A stretch of DNA of 64,000 nucleotides from Deltaproteobacteria bacterium (GTDB taxonomy: Bacteria; Desulfobacterota; Desulfobacteria; Desulfobacterales; SpSt-501), in NCBI GenBank assembly GCA_016219005.1, contig JACRCN010000071.1, positions 1 through 64,000 of the forward strand, written 5' to 3'. Shown here piece by piece: positions 51,846 to 59,845 of this stretch. The translations under genes and the position numbers were made by a program. The notes beneath the pieces are model-generated. The model did no database searches. It saw only the letters and a list, made by a program, of their open reading frames with translations, and was not told where the DNA came from. Each line of letters opens with the position of its first letter. Positions within the stretch are counted from its first letter, which is position 1.

Positions 51846-52976
51846 TTAAGGCTTATAGAGCACCCACTGCCCATTTTTGATCATGATCCGCACCAGCAGC
51901 TTGGCCGGGTCCCGGCCCTCGGCATAGGAGATGGGGCCGGTGGCGCCTTCGTAGCCCTTCAGGCCGATCAGACCCTCGCGCACCCTGGCGCGGCTGTCGG
52001 TGCCCACCGCTTTGAGGGCCGCGACCAGCACCCCGGCCGCATCATAGGCCAGGGCCGCGAACTGGTTGGGGTCTGTGCCGTAAAGCGCCTTGTATTCCTT
52101 GGTGAAATTCTGGGCCGCCGGCCGCGGATCGCTGCCGAAGTAGTTCACGGGGATCATGGTCCCCTCAACGGCCCTGCCGCCCATTTCCAGGGTCTTCACG
52201 GAGAAAAGCGAACTGTTGGCCAGCACGGTCGGCTTAAAGCGCGCGCGCTCGGCCTGGTTCAGGATGGCCGTGAAATCGGCATAGAAGGTCGGCATGTACA
52301 CCAGGTCCGGCTCCAGGCGCTTCAGCTTGGAGATGACGGCGTTGAAGTCCTTCTCGCCCGGGGTGAACGCTTCCTCGGCGACGATCTCTGCGCCGAGTCT
52401 CCGGGCTTCGCCGACGAAATATTTGTTGGCGTCCACGCCCCAGTCGTTGTTGATGTAGATCGTGGCGATCTTTTTCTTCTTCAGGTCGTTGACCGCCCAG
52501 CGGGCATTGTAGGGCCCTTCATAGCCCTGGGTGGCCACGACGCGGAACATGAACTCGCCTTTCTTGGTCCAGTCCTGATGCGAGGCGGTGGGAGAGATCT
52601 GGACCATTTTGGCCTGCTCATAGACCGGAGCGGCCGCCATGGTGCTGGAGCTGCTGAAGTCGCCGACTTGGGCGATGATCGCTGGATCGGCCACGAACTT
52701 CTCGGCAATCAGGACCGACTCCTTGGCGTCGCCGCGGCTGTCGGCGATGACCAGTTCAAGCTTCTTGCCGTTGATGCCGCCTTCCTTGTTGACCTTGTCG
52801 ATCACCATGCTGACCGCGCGCTTGAAGTCGTTGCCGTATTCGGCCCAGTCGCCGGTCAGCGGGGCTGAAAGTCCGATCTTCACCTCGCCGGCCGCCAGTG
52901 CCGGCTCCAAACCGGCGATTCCGCCGGCCAGGATCAATCCCACCATCATGCCTGTCACTGCCATCTTCTTGATCAT
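51846..52976 (-). CDS. livK: Periplasmic Leu/Ile/Val-type substrate-binding protein
   Basis: A 376-residue type I periplasmic binding protein. Signal peptide about 1-29 (MIKKMAVTGMMVGLILAGGIAGLEPALA). The mature protein has the family opening VKIGLSAPLTGDWAEYGNDFKRAVSM, GKKLELVIADSRGDAKESVLIAEKFV, and FSSSSTMAAAPVYEQAKMVQISPTASHQDWTKKG at the ligand cleft (Ser-rich, as in amino-acid binders). Ribosome-binding site AGAAGGAGG fixes the start. The ligand is unknown; the neighbouring M20 hydrolase and ATC-hydrolase family gene hint at an N-acyl or carbamoyl amino-acid-like compound (inference). Confidence 0.9.
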   Translation of the reverse strand: MIKKMAVTGMMVGLILAGGIAGLEPALAAGEVKIGLSAPLTGDWAEYGNDFKRAVSMVIDKVNKEGGINGKKLELVIADSRGDAKESVLIAEKFVADPAIIAQVGDFSSSSTMAAAPVYEQAKMVQISPTASHQDWTKKGEFMFRVVATQGYEGPYNARWAVNDLKKKKIATIYINNDWGVDANKYFVGEARRLGAEIVAEEAFTPGEKDFNAVISKLKRLEPDLVYMPTFYADFTAILNQAERARFKPTVLANSSLFSVKTLEMGGRAVEGTMIPVNYFGSDPRPAAQNFTKEYKALYGTDPNQFAALAYDAAGVLVAALKAVGTDSRARVREGLIGLKGYEGATGPISYAEGRDPAKLLVRIMIKNGQWVLYKP

Positions 52977-53047
52977 CGCAGCCTCCTTCTTTGCGTGCTC
53001 ATGGATGGAAAACAAACCCCAGTGTCCTCCTGATTGTGAATATGGTT

Positions 53048-54211
53048 TCAGCCGAGCAGATCCAGCGCCACGCGGCAGTGGGTCTCGACGCCCAGCAGCA
53101 TGAGGTCTTCCTTGAAATCGAACTTCGAGTTGTGCAGCGGCGCTGCGCCCTCGCGCCCGACGCCGATGCAGTAGTAACACCCCGGACAGTGCTTCAAAAA
53201 AAACGACATATCCTCGCCGCCCATGCTGAGCTCGGGCTTGACCACCCGTTCTGCACCGACTACCTGGACCGCGCAGCGCCGCACGACTTCGGCCATGCGG
53301 TCGTCGTTGACCGTCGGGGGGTAGCCGGGAGTGTATGTCAGCTCATAGCCGGCGCCCATGGACGCGCAGACGCCGTGCACCACTTTGTCGATGCGCGCCT
53401 CCCAGGACTTCCAGGTCTCTTCGTTGAAGGTGCGGGTGGTGCCGCTCAGCACCGCCTCGGCGGGGGTGATATTGAAGGCGGTGCCGGCATGGAAGGTGCC
53501 CACCGTAACCACCGCCGGCTCGATGGGGTTCGTGTGCCGGCTGACGATGCGTTGAAGTGCCGCCACCACCTGCGCGCCGACTTCCAAAGCGTCTACGCAC
53601 AGGTGCGGCTGGGCGCCGTGCCCGCCCTTGCCGATGATTTTGAGGTCAAACCGGTCCATGGCGGCCATGAACGCCCCTGTTCTGACTCCGATGCAGCCCT
53701 CCGGCCGCTCAGCCCACAAGTGGCAGCCGATCGCATAGTCTACCTTGGGGTTTTCCATGACGCCCGCTGCGATCATCGGCTTGGCCCCGCCTGGACCTTC
53801 CTCGGCCGGCTGAAAGATGAATTTGACGTTGCCTTTGAACCGGGTCTTCAGCTGCGTCAATACGGCTGCCGCACCCAGCGCCATGGACATGTTGGCGTCG
53901 TGGCCGCAGGCGTGCATGGCGCCGGGATGGGTGGACGCGAAAGCAAGCCCGGTTTCCTCGGCGATCGGAAGTGCATCCATATCGGCCCGTATCATCAGGG
54001 TGGGGCCGGGCTGGCCGGTCCGGAGGAGCCCGACCACTCCATGCTTGGCGATGCCGGTTTGCACCTCGAGACCGAAGCTTTTCAGGCATTCGGCCACGTA
54101 CATAGAAGTCTTGGCTTCATTGAAGCCCGTTTCGGGGATCCGGTGCAGATCCCGGCGGGTGGCAAGCACCTGCTCTCTTAAATTTTTCACCAGCTCGCTA
54201 ACAGCATCCAT
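53048..54211 (-). CDS. M20-family amidohydrolase (IAA-amino acid/hippurate hydrolase-like)
   Basis: A 387-residue metallo-amidohydrolase that splits N-acyl amino acids. Metal/catalytic motifs: MIRADMDALP, GAMHACGHDANMSMALGAA, FIFQPAEEGPGGAKPMI (two adjacent Glu), YAIGCHLWAERPEG and MGGEDMSFFLKHCPGCYYCIG near the end. The dimerisation/lid domain lies at about 180-300. The start at 54211 has GAAGAGGA upstream. First gene of the leftward liv array, so it probably processes the imported ligand. Confidence 0.92.
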   Translation of the reverse strand: MDAVSELVKNLREQVLATRRDLHRIPETGFNEAKTSMYVAECLKSFGLEVQTGIAKHGVVGLLRTGQPGPTLMIRADMDALPIAEETGLAFASTHPGAMHACGHDANMSMALGAAAVLTQLKTRFKGNVKFIFQPAEEGPGGAKPMIAAGVMENPKVDYAIGCHLWAERPEGCIGVRTGAFMAAMDRFDLKIIGKGGHGAQPHLCVDALEVGAQVVAALQRIVSRHTNPIEPAVVTVGTFHAGTAFNITPAEAVLSGTTRTFNEETWKSWEARIDKVVHGVCASMGAGYELTYTPGYPPTVNDDRMAEVVRRCAVQVVGAERVVKPELSMGGEDMSFFLKHCPGCYYCIGVGREGAAPLHNSKFDFKEDLMLLGVETHCRVALDLLG

Positions 54212-54911
54212 GGTATCCTCTTCGGGTGAGGTCATCGTCGATGGAGATTGAAATGTCCACGAAATGGACCCTTCCTCCGCTGCGTTTCGGCGGACTATGG
54301 CACATTTGCCTTGCCGCGATCAACGTTTAACTTTCTGGTATGAGTCCGCCGACGCCTCCCGTGAGCATGCTTCAGTGATCGACAGTGCTTGGCTTTTCTG
54401 CCGGTGAATCATTGCATGGCAGTGGGGATTATATCGGGAGGGGTCGTGCTTGGCAAGATTTCATAAAGGGTAGATTGGATGGAGGTGAGGATAGATCAAG
54501 AGTCATATTCTCTCGGCATTTCGTAGGACGCGGCTACTCTGAAAAGCAGATTAGGCAGCCGGCACGTCCTATTTCCGTTCCCGGCACTCAGGCTGAGGAC
54601 TGAAATGGCGCTTGCGGTCGAGAGATCCGATCCGTCTTCCTTGACTCCGCCTTGCGCGATTGATAGAAGGCTTACACGGGCTACCTGTTCCATCTCCTCT
54701 CCAGCACTGGCGATAATTCTTTCAGTCGTCGCAGCCATGGGCTGCTATGGCGAAGTCGTCGTACCCAGGGCATAAGCTGAAACCTTCGCTCGCTCCGCAA
54801 GCATAAACCGGGTTTTCATCATCGCAGCGAGGTTATTCTGCTTTTCGTAATTTGTCACTTGTCGTTCCCACTCATCGATACATCGGGCCATCCGACAACA
54901 CGGAGTCGGCG
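54212..54911. other. Gene-free, lower-GC stretch
   Basis: About 700 bp between the M20 gene and the divergent dehydrogenase gene. It holds only short frames without recognisable content (for example 54496-54738 and 54745-54948, minus). The composition is visibly lower in GC than its flanks. It may hold the promoters for both directions, or decayed DNA. Confidence 0.4.
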
Positions 54912-56030
54912 ATGCAAACCAAGGATGCAATGCGACCTGCGTTGGCATTTTCTACCCTGCTGTTGAGTCTCGTATTCTGTTCCGGATGCAAAGCAGGCGA
55001 GCTTTCTCTCGACAGCATAAAGCTCCCGCCCGGCTTTCATGTTTCCATCTTTGCCGAGGTCCCGAATGCGCGTTCAATGACGCTTAGTCCGAAGGGAACC
55101 GTTTTTGTCGGCAACCGAGGCGGGGACAAGGTGTATGCCGTTGTCGACGCCGACCAGGACGGCAAGGCCGACAAGGTTTATACGATTGCCTCCGGATTGG
55201 ACTCTCCCAACGGCGTCGCTTTCCGGGAGGGCGCACTCTACGTTGCCGAGAACAGCCGCATCCTCCGCTTCGATGACATCGAAAAGGCGCTCACTCATCC
55301 GCCGAAGCCTGTGGTTGTGAATGCTGAGTATCCAAAGGACAGGTCCCACGGATGGAAGTTTATCGCGTTCGGTCCCGATGGCAAGCTGTACGTGCCGGTT
55401 GGAGCACCGTGCAACATCTGTGAACGAAGCGAGCCGATTTATGCATCCATTACCCGCATCAACCCCGACGGCACCGGCCGGGAGATTTTCGCCGGCGGTA
55501 TTCGCAATACCGTCGGCTTCGATTGGCATCCCCAGACGAGAGAGCTATGGTTTACCGACAACGGCCGCGACTGGATGGGGGACGATATGCCGGCCGACGA
55601 ACTCAATCGCGCTCCTCGGAAGGATATGCACTTCGGCTTCCCCTACATTCATCAAGGCGATATGCCGGATCCCGAATACGGTCAGGGAAGGAAGATGGCG
55701 GAATTTACGCCGCCGGTTCGCAAGCTGGGTGCGCATGTGGCGGCCTTGGGAATGAGGTTCTACAACGGCAAGATGTTTCCCGAGAAATACCGTGGACACA
55801 TCTTCATCGCCGAGCACGGCTCCTGGAATCGCAGCTCCCCGATCGGCTATCGTGTGACCTTTATAAAGCTGAGCGGCAGCCAGGCCGTCAGCTACGAGCC
55901 GTTTGCCGAAGGCTGGCTGCAGGGTGGCCGGGCCTGGGGAAGACCGGTGGATGTCCTCGTTATGCCGGATGGCGCGTTGCTTGTTTCGGATGACATGGCG
56001 GGGGTGATATATCGAATCACGTATCGGTGA
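54912..56030 (+). CDS. PQQ-dependent-type sugar (sorbosone/aldose) dehydrogenase, lipoprotein
   Basis: A 372-residue six-bladed beta-propeller of the glucose/sorbosone dehydrogenase family. A signal peptide with lipobox (LVFCSGC) predicts export and lipid anchoring. Propeller motifs: LPPGFHVSIFAEVPNARSM, DSPNGVAF, DRSHGWKFIAFGPDGKLYVPVGAPCN, GGIRNTVGFDWHP, DNGRDWMGDDMPADELN, FIAEHGSWNRSSPIGYRV, RPVDVLVMPDGALLVSDD. The family oxidises aldoses with PQQ, although many members are untested. Start taken at 54912; 54930 or 54852 are also possible. No partner cytochrome nearby. Confidence 0.87.
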   Translation: MQTKDAMRPALAFSTLLLSLVFCSGCKAGELSLDSIKLPPGFHVSIFAEVPNARSMTLSPKGTVFVGNRGGDKVYAVVDADQDGKADKVYTIASGLDSPNGVAFREGALYVAENSRILRFDDIEKALTHPPKPVVVNAEYPKDRSHGWKFIAFGPDGKLYVPVGAPCNICERSEPIYASITRINPDGTGREIFAGGIRNTVGFDWHPQTRELWFTDNGRDWMGDDMPADELNRAPRKDMHFGFPYIHQGDMPDPEYGQGRKMAEFTPPVRKLGAHVAALGMRFYNGKMFPEKYRGHIFIAEHGSWNRSSPIGYRVTFIKLSGSQAVSYEPFAEGWLQGGRAWGRPVDVLVMPDGALLVSDDMAGVIYRITYR

Positions 56031-56050
56031 CCGGCTGAGCTAATTCCGAT

Positions 56051-56566
56051 TCATGCGCACGATTTCGTAGTCGTCGAATTCGCGCCTTTTTCGCAGGCGG
56101 TGGCCTTAAGGTCGAGCTCCCAGTACGACGCCCCGGGCAACGGGTTGTGATAGTATGGAGCTGTTTTCCGAAAACCCAGCCGTTCATAAAGCCGGATGGC
56201 CTCAGCGAGTTGGGCGAGGGTGTCCAACCGCATGGCGGCATACTCCTTCACCTGCGCCTCCGCGATGATCCTCTTGGCCAGATCCCCGCCGAGGCCTATG
56301 CCGCGGTACTTTGGCCGAACAAAGAGCCGCTTCATCTCGCAGACAGCGGGTTCAAGCTCGCGCAGGGCGACGCAGCCGCAGATATCCGTGCCCTTCACCG
56401 CCAGCAGCAGGGCCCCTTGGGGCGGGGCGTATTTCCCCGGAAGCCCGGCCAGCTCGTTTTCAAAGTCCTGGAAGCACAGGTCCAGGTTGAGAAAGCTTTC
56501 GTATTCGCGGAACAGGATGCGCACCGCTGCGATGTGTTCCGGCGAATCGGCGTGGATGATGTTCAT
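56051..56566 (-). CDS. GNAT family N-acetyltransferase
   Basis: A 171-residue acetyltransferase: CGCVALRELEPAVCEMKRLFVRPKYRGIGLGGDLAKRII is the beta-4/acetyl-CoA loop (R-G-x-G-x-G), followed by MRLDTLAQLAEAIRLYERLGFRKTAPYYHNPLPGASYWELDL. This C-terminal pattern is typical of small GNATs related to amino-acid or phosphinothricin-type acetyltransferases. Its ATG overlaps the stop of the PLP-decarboxylase gene (ATGA), so the two are translationally coupled; an amine product of the decarboxylase could be its substrate (inference). Confidence 0.87.
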   Translation of the reverse strand: MNIIHADSPEHIAAVRILFREYESFLNLDLCFQDFENELAGLPGKYAPPQGALLLAVKGTDICGCVALRELEPAVCEMKRLFVRPKYRGIGLGGDLAKRIIAEAQVKEYAAMRLDTLAQLAEAIRLYERLGFRKTAPYYHNPLPGASYWELDLKATACEKGANSTTTKSCA

Positions 56567-57909
56567 CGGTCGGATGCCAGCCGGATCATCGCCCGCAGAC
56601 TGCGCTCGACATCTTCCCCAGTCGTCGCCCACGAGGAAACGCTGATGCGCATGGCGGCGTGCCCTTGCCACTCCGTGCCGCCGCACCAGCAGGTGCCGTC
56701 TTCCTGAACCCTCCGGACGACTTGACGGGTGCGGTCGGGGGTTCCGAAGGAGACCAGAACCTGATTCAGCACCACTTCGTTGAGCACATCGTAACCGGCA
56801 AGCTTCAGCCCTTCGGCGAAGCGCCGGGCATATCGGCAGTTGCGCTCGATCAGGTCGGCCAGGCCTAAGCGGCCGAGGGATCTCAGGGCCGCCCAGATCT
56901 CCACCCCGCGTGCCCGGCGGGACAGCTCCGGCGTGTAGTGGCTGGGCTCCCGGGCATCGCCGGCGATAAAATAGGCCGCGCTGGCCGACATCGAGGCCTG
57001 CAGGTGACGCGGATCGGCCACCAACACGATCCCGCTGTCGTAGGGTACGTTCAGCCATTTGTGGGCGTCGGTTGCCCACGAGTGCGCCTCCGGGATCCCC
57101 GCCGCCAGGAAACGCCGGTCAGGGCATGCCGCCGCCCACAGGCCGAAGGCGCCGTCGACATGCACCCACGAATCCGATGCCTTGGCAAGCTCGCAGATGT
57201 CTGCAGCCGGATCGAAGGCTCCCGTGTTCACGTTGCCGGCCTGAATGCAGATGATAGCCGGCTCGGTCAGGGGCGGGACGGCCTCTGGCCTCATCCGCCC
57301 CTGGCCGTCTGTCGCCACCCGGATCACACGCTCCCGGCCGAGCCCCAGCAGGCTCAGGGCCTTCAGCACGCTGACGTGCACTTCTGCCCCGACGATCACC
57401 GTTATCGGCGGTGCGCCGAACAAGCCGCGGGCCTCGACATCCCACCCCAGGCGGCCGAGCAAGGCATGCCGTGCGGCAGCCAGGGCGCTGAAGTTGGCCA
57501 TGGTCGCCCCGGTCACAAACCCGATGCCCGCGCCCGGCGGCAGCCCGAACAGCGCAACGAGCCACCGCCGGCAGATCTCCTCGAGGAAGGCGGTCGTGGG
57601 CGACGCGACATGAAATGCAGCATTCTGGTCCCAGGCACCGGCCAGGTAACTGGCGGCCAGGGCGGCCGGGAGCGTACCCCCGGTGACGAAACCGAAATAT
57701 CGCGGTCCGGCGCTTGCCACGGTGGCGGCCGAGCCGATGTCATCGAGATCGGCGAGAACCCTCATCGGCGCGGTCGGTTCATCCTGCAAGGGCGCATCGA
57801 AACCGCCGAGGCGCTTGACGGCTTCGGGCGGCGGCGCAACGCTGCGCTGTTCCAGGCCCTTGAGATAGCGCGCTGATCGCCGCACGGCCTCTTGAATCAG
57901 ATCCTCCAT
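56563..57909 (-). CDS. Group II PLP-dependent decarboxylase
   Basis: A 448-residue PLP enzyme like aromatic-amino-acid or diaminobutyrate decarboxylases. PLP site: WATDAHKWLNVPYDSG (Lys in HKW). Other motifs: GPRYFGFVTGG, GFVTGATMANFSALAAAR, AEVHVSVLKALSLLG, AGNVNTGAFDPAADICELA, WVHVDGAFGLWAA. The substrate is not predictable. It is flanked by two acetyltransferase genes on the same strand (12 bp downstream of one and overlapping the other). Confidence 0.9.
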   Translation of the reverse strand: MEDLIQEAVRRSARYLKGLEQRSVAPPPEAVKRLGGFDAPLQDEPTAPMRVLADLDDIGSAATVASAGPRYFGFVTGGTLPAALAASYLAGAWDQNAAFHVASPTTAFLEEICRRWLVALFGLPPGAGIGFVTGATMANFSALAAARHALLGRLGWDVEARGLFGAPPITVIVGAEVHVSVLKALSLLGLGRERVIRVATDGQGRMRPEAVPPLTEPAIICIQAGNVNTGAFDPAADICELAKASDSWVHVDGAFGLWAAACPDRRFLAAGIPEAHSWATDAHKWLNVPYDSGIVLVADPRHLQASMSASAAYFIAGDAREPSHYTPELSRRARGVEIWAALRSLGRLGLADLIERNCRYARRFAEGLKLAGYDVLNEVVLNQVLVSFGTPDRTRQVVRRVQEDGTCWCGGTEWQGHAAMRISVSSWATTGEDVERSLRAMIRLASDR

Positions 57910-57921
57910 GAAGGCCTCCTC

Positions 57922-58416
57922 TCACACCCCCACGGCCCGGCTGCGACGCTCGGTGATGACCGTGTCGCGCCAGACGCCGTGGTGCTGGGCGATCCGCTCC
58001 CGCCGGCCTACCACCCGGAAGCCGCAGGATAGCTGCATTTTAATGCTGGCTTCGTTTTCAGGAAAGGTGCTGCCGTACAGAGCCCAGACGCCACAGCGTT
58101 CGGAAGAAGCGACCAGTTCGCTTAAGAGCCGCTTGCCGATGCCCCGGCCGGAATAGGCCGTGGACACGTAAAGGCTTAGCTCGGCCACCCCGTCGTAGCA
58201 GCGTCGCCGGGACATCGGCGCCAGGGCGCCCCAGGCGACCACCCGGTCGCTGTCGCGGGCGACCAGACGGCTGTGTCTGGAGTGCGCAGCATCCCACTGC
58301 TCCCAGCTCGGCGCCTCGGTCTCGAAGCTGGCCTGGCCGGTGGCCAGACCCTCGAGATAGATTTCCCGGACGCGTTCCCAATCGCTATCCTGCATCGGGT
58401 CGATGATGATATCCAT
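57922..58416 (-). CDS. Phosphinothricin-type GNAT N-acetyltransferase
   Basis: A 164-residue GNAT: MQDSDWERVREIYLEGLATGQASFETEAPSWEQWD is the typical N-terminus of the PAT/MddA group; AELSLYVSTAYSGRGIGKRLLSELV is the acetyl-CoA loop; ALYGSTFPENEASIKMQLSCGFRVVGRRERIAQHHGVWRDTV is the family C-terminus. By family it acetylates methionine sulfone/sulfoximine-like amino acids. The frame is open to 58500, but the start at 58416 matches the family. Confidence 0.88.
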   Translation of the reverse strand: MDIIIDPMQDSDWERVREIYLEGLATGQASFETEAPSWEQWDAAHSRHSRLVARDSDRVVAWGALAPMSRRRCYDGVAELSLYVSTAYSGRGIGKRLLSELVASSERCGVWALYGSTFPENEASIKMQLSCGFRVVGRRERIAQHHGVWRDTVITERRSRAVGV

Positions 58417-58526
58417 TCTATCGGCATGCCTTGACCAGGCGCTTGGCCTGTCTGTCCATCGCAACCGGGCCGGCCGTCCGTTCGACACGTACGGCGGCAT
58501 GGCCCCATAATCATAAGATCCAGTCT

Positions 58527-58847
58527 TTATTTTGCCGGCAGCGTCTTCACAAACGTTCGCGCTTTTTCGATCCAGCCTGCGATCTCCGCATCCGTTAACG
58601 CGGATTCGGCCATCATCGCCCAGCCTTTCATGGGCTTGCCGGTGATGTCAAACGGCCTCACGCCCGGCTGCTTCAACGCCTCGGCCGCCCGTTTTTCGCC
58701 AAGCCGCAGAATCAGAAAATTCTTGTAAACCCCGCAGACCATGTTGCCCTTCAGCAGGTAGCAGGTTCCCCCAAACATCTTCCTGCGAACGGCCCCTTGC
58801 GAAAGCATTCGCGCGAGTTTCGCATCGAGTTCTTCGCTGTATGGCAT
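58527..58847 (-). CDS. TfoX N-terminal-domain protein
   Basis: A 106-residue stand-alone TfoX_N protein (RRKMFGGTCYLLKGNMVCGVYKNFLILRLG, PFDITGKPMKGWAMM). The N-terminal domain is found in competence regulator TfoX/Sxy, but small single-domain versions are common outside competent species and have no known role. It lies 123 bp past the selenoprotein gene's stop on the same strand, with a repeat between them. Confidence 0.88.
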   Translation of the reverse strand: MPYSEELDAKLARMLSQGAVRRKMFGGTCYLLKGNMVCGVYKNFLILRLGEKRAAEALKQPGVRPFDITGKPMKGWAMMAESALTDAEIAGWIEKARTFVKTLPAK

Positions 58848-58868
58848 TTCAGGTTCCTCATTCTCCGG

Positions 58869-58969
58869 GCCGCATCACCGGCGAGCGCAGCATATTCGAG
58901 AATATGTGAGCATTTACAAAAGGCGCGCAACGCCGGATCACGGCCTGAGCCGCGGGTTTTCGACACCCT
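58869..58969. repeat. Dispersed repeat, family 1, copy C
   Basis: Contains AATATGTGAGCATTTACAAAA then GCAACGCCGGATCACGGCC, shared with copy B (31.3 kb), and ends TTTTCGACACCCT like the end of copy A (23.8 kb). The left end is diverged. It fills the gap between the TfoX-N gene and the selenoprotein gene. Confidence 0.65.
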
Positions 58970-58970
58970 G

Positions 58971-59369
58971 TCAATCCGGATTCGGGGTGACATCCGGCTC
59001 GACCTGATAGGCGTTCGCAATGCGGTTGGTGCCGTTGAATACGTCCACCACGGCAACGATCTCACCGATGGCCTCGTTGTCCAATCCGAGCCGCTTCACG
59101 GCGGCGCTGTGGGAGTGGATTCAGTACTCGCAGTTGTTGGTGGCGGACACCGCCAGGGCGATGATCTCTTTGGTCAAAAGATCGAGCTTGCCCGGTTTCA
59201 TGACGGCTTTGAGCTTCTGCCAGGTCGCTTCCAGGTGGTCCGGATTGATCGAAAGCGCCTTCCAGAAATTGGGCACGAAGTCGATCTTCTTGGTGGTCAT
59301 GATGTCCTTGTAAACTTTTTTAACTTTGCCGGTGGCCTCCTTTTCCGAGACCGTTCGATAGAGAGCCAT
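58971..59369 (-). CDS. Carboxymuconolactone decarboxylase/AhpD-like selenoprotein (Sec83, TGA)
   Basis: A 132-residue AhpD/CMD-family protein read through an in-frame TGA at 59121-59123. Before it: FVPNFWKALSINPDHLE and KEIIALAVSATNNCEY; after it: IHSHSAAVKRLGLDNEAIGEIVAVVDVFNGTNRIANAYQVEPD. Together these are the usual family sequence in which the redox motif CxxC appears as CEY-U, and the downstream histidine (IHSH) is kept. A hairpin of bacterial SECIS geometry follows the TGA. The start has AAAGGAG at the right distance. Expected to be a peroxide- or thiol-handling redox protein. The alternative is a nonsense-mutated gene. Confidence 0.82.
59090..59105 (-). promoter_or_regulatory. Candidate bacterial SECIS hairpin
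   Basis: On the minus strand: GCCGC-CGTGAA-GCGGC, a perfect 5-bp upper stem with a 6-base loop that has G at its second position. Twenty bases separate the TGA from the loop. Lower pairing (TCC with GGA) can extend the stem. These values fit the usual bacterial SECIS pattern (about 16-37 bases from UGA to loop, G in the first two loop positions). Confidence 0.65.
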
Positions 59370-59622
59370 TGCGAAAACTCCTTTCGTTGTTCAACCCAAG
59401 CCGGTAACTAGTTGTGTCGACCCGGAGCAAGCCCGTAAAATGAGTTTACCAGAGAGGATCGGGGATGATCAATAGCGGGCCAATATAAAGATGCACAATT
59501 TTCAACTCCGTGCCAATCGCAAGGTGGGAAGGATGTCTCTTTCTAACGCACGTCGGTATTGATTGGAGGGCCGCCGGGTCGAAGGCCTCCTCAAGCTGCC
59601 GGCTCCGTTGGGCGAATAATGC

Positions 59623-59649
59623 TTGACATTCTTTGGCCCGGAGGATACT
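59623..59649 (+). promoter_or_regulatory. Candidate promoter of the trp leader
   Basis: Perfect TTGACA (59623-59628), then GATACT (59644-59649) after 15 bp. It would start RNA very close to the leader ATG at 59662. The 59370-59622 stretch before it shows nothing else. Confidence 0.5.
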
Positions 59650-59661
59650 TAAAAATCTATC

Positions 59662-59727
59662 ATGGAATGCGATCGGCCGTTGGATCACGCTTTTTCATCG
59701 GGCAACTGGTGGTGGCACATCGCCTGA
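59662..59727 (+). CDS. trpL: trp operon leader peptide (three consecutive Trp codons)
   Basis: A 21-codon frame (ATG to TGA) whose product contains SSGNWWWHIA: tgg-tgg-tgg at 59707-59715, five codons before the stop. It lies 35 bp upstream of an intrinsic terminator hairpin and 135 bp before trpD. This is the layout of transcription attenuation: ribosome stalling at Trp codons when Trp-tRNA is scarce would favour read-through into trpD. No clear ribosome-binding site is visible, so it may be translated from a very short leader. Confidence 0.8.
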   Translation: MECDRPLDHAFSSGNWWWHIA

Positions 59728-59761
59728 GAGGGGATGCGCCTGCCGTGAACAACTGAAATCC

Positions 59762-59803
59762 AAAACCGCGAGGCCCTCTCCCAAGGCTCTGCGGTTTTTT
59801 TAT
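59762..59803 (+). terminator. trp attenuator terminator
   Basis: Stem of 8 bp (AAAACCGC / GCGGTTTT) extended by inner pairs (GAG/CTC, CC/GG), closely followed by a T-tract. Within it, CCCTCTC (59774-59780) is exactly complementary to GAGAGGG at the leader stop codon (59726-59732), a candidate antiterminator pairing. Confidence 0.78.
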
Positions 59804-59805
59804 TT

Positions 59806-59845
59806 GAGGCCGCGGGGCGTAAAGCCTGCGGCCTCATTGTTTTTA
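59806..59845 (+). terminator. Second hairpin in trp leader
   Basis: Perfect 8-bp stem GAGGCCGC / GCGGCCTC with an inner GGC/GCC pair in the loop, followed by ATTGTTTTTA. It lies 20 bp before the trpD ribosome-binding site (AGGAGGAG). It may be a second terminator or a structure that gates translation. Confidence 0.6.

Noticed and set aside
54496-54948. Two short minus-strand frames as a decayed gene
   Set aside because: Neither frame, nor the two joined, shows a recognisable domain or a convincing ribosome-binding site.
59121-59369. A complete 82-residue protein ending at the TGA
   Set aside because: The family domain continues in frame with conserved residues after the TGA, so stopping there removes half the active site; Sec read-through is the better explanation.
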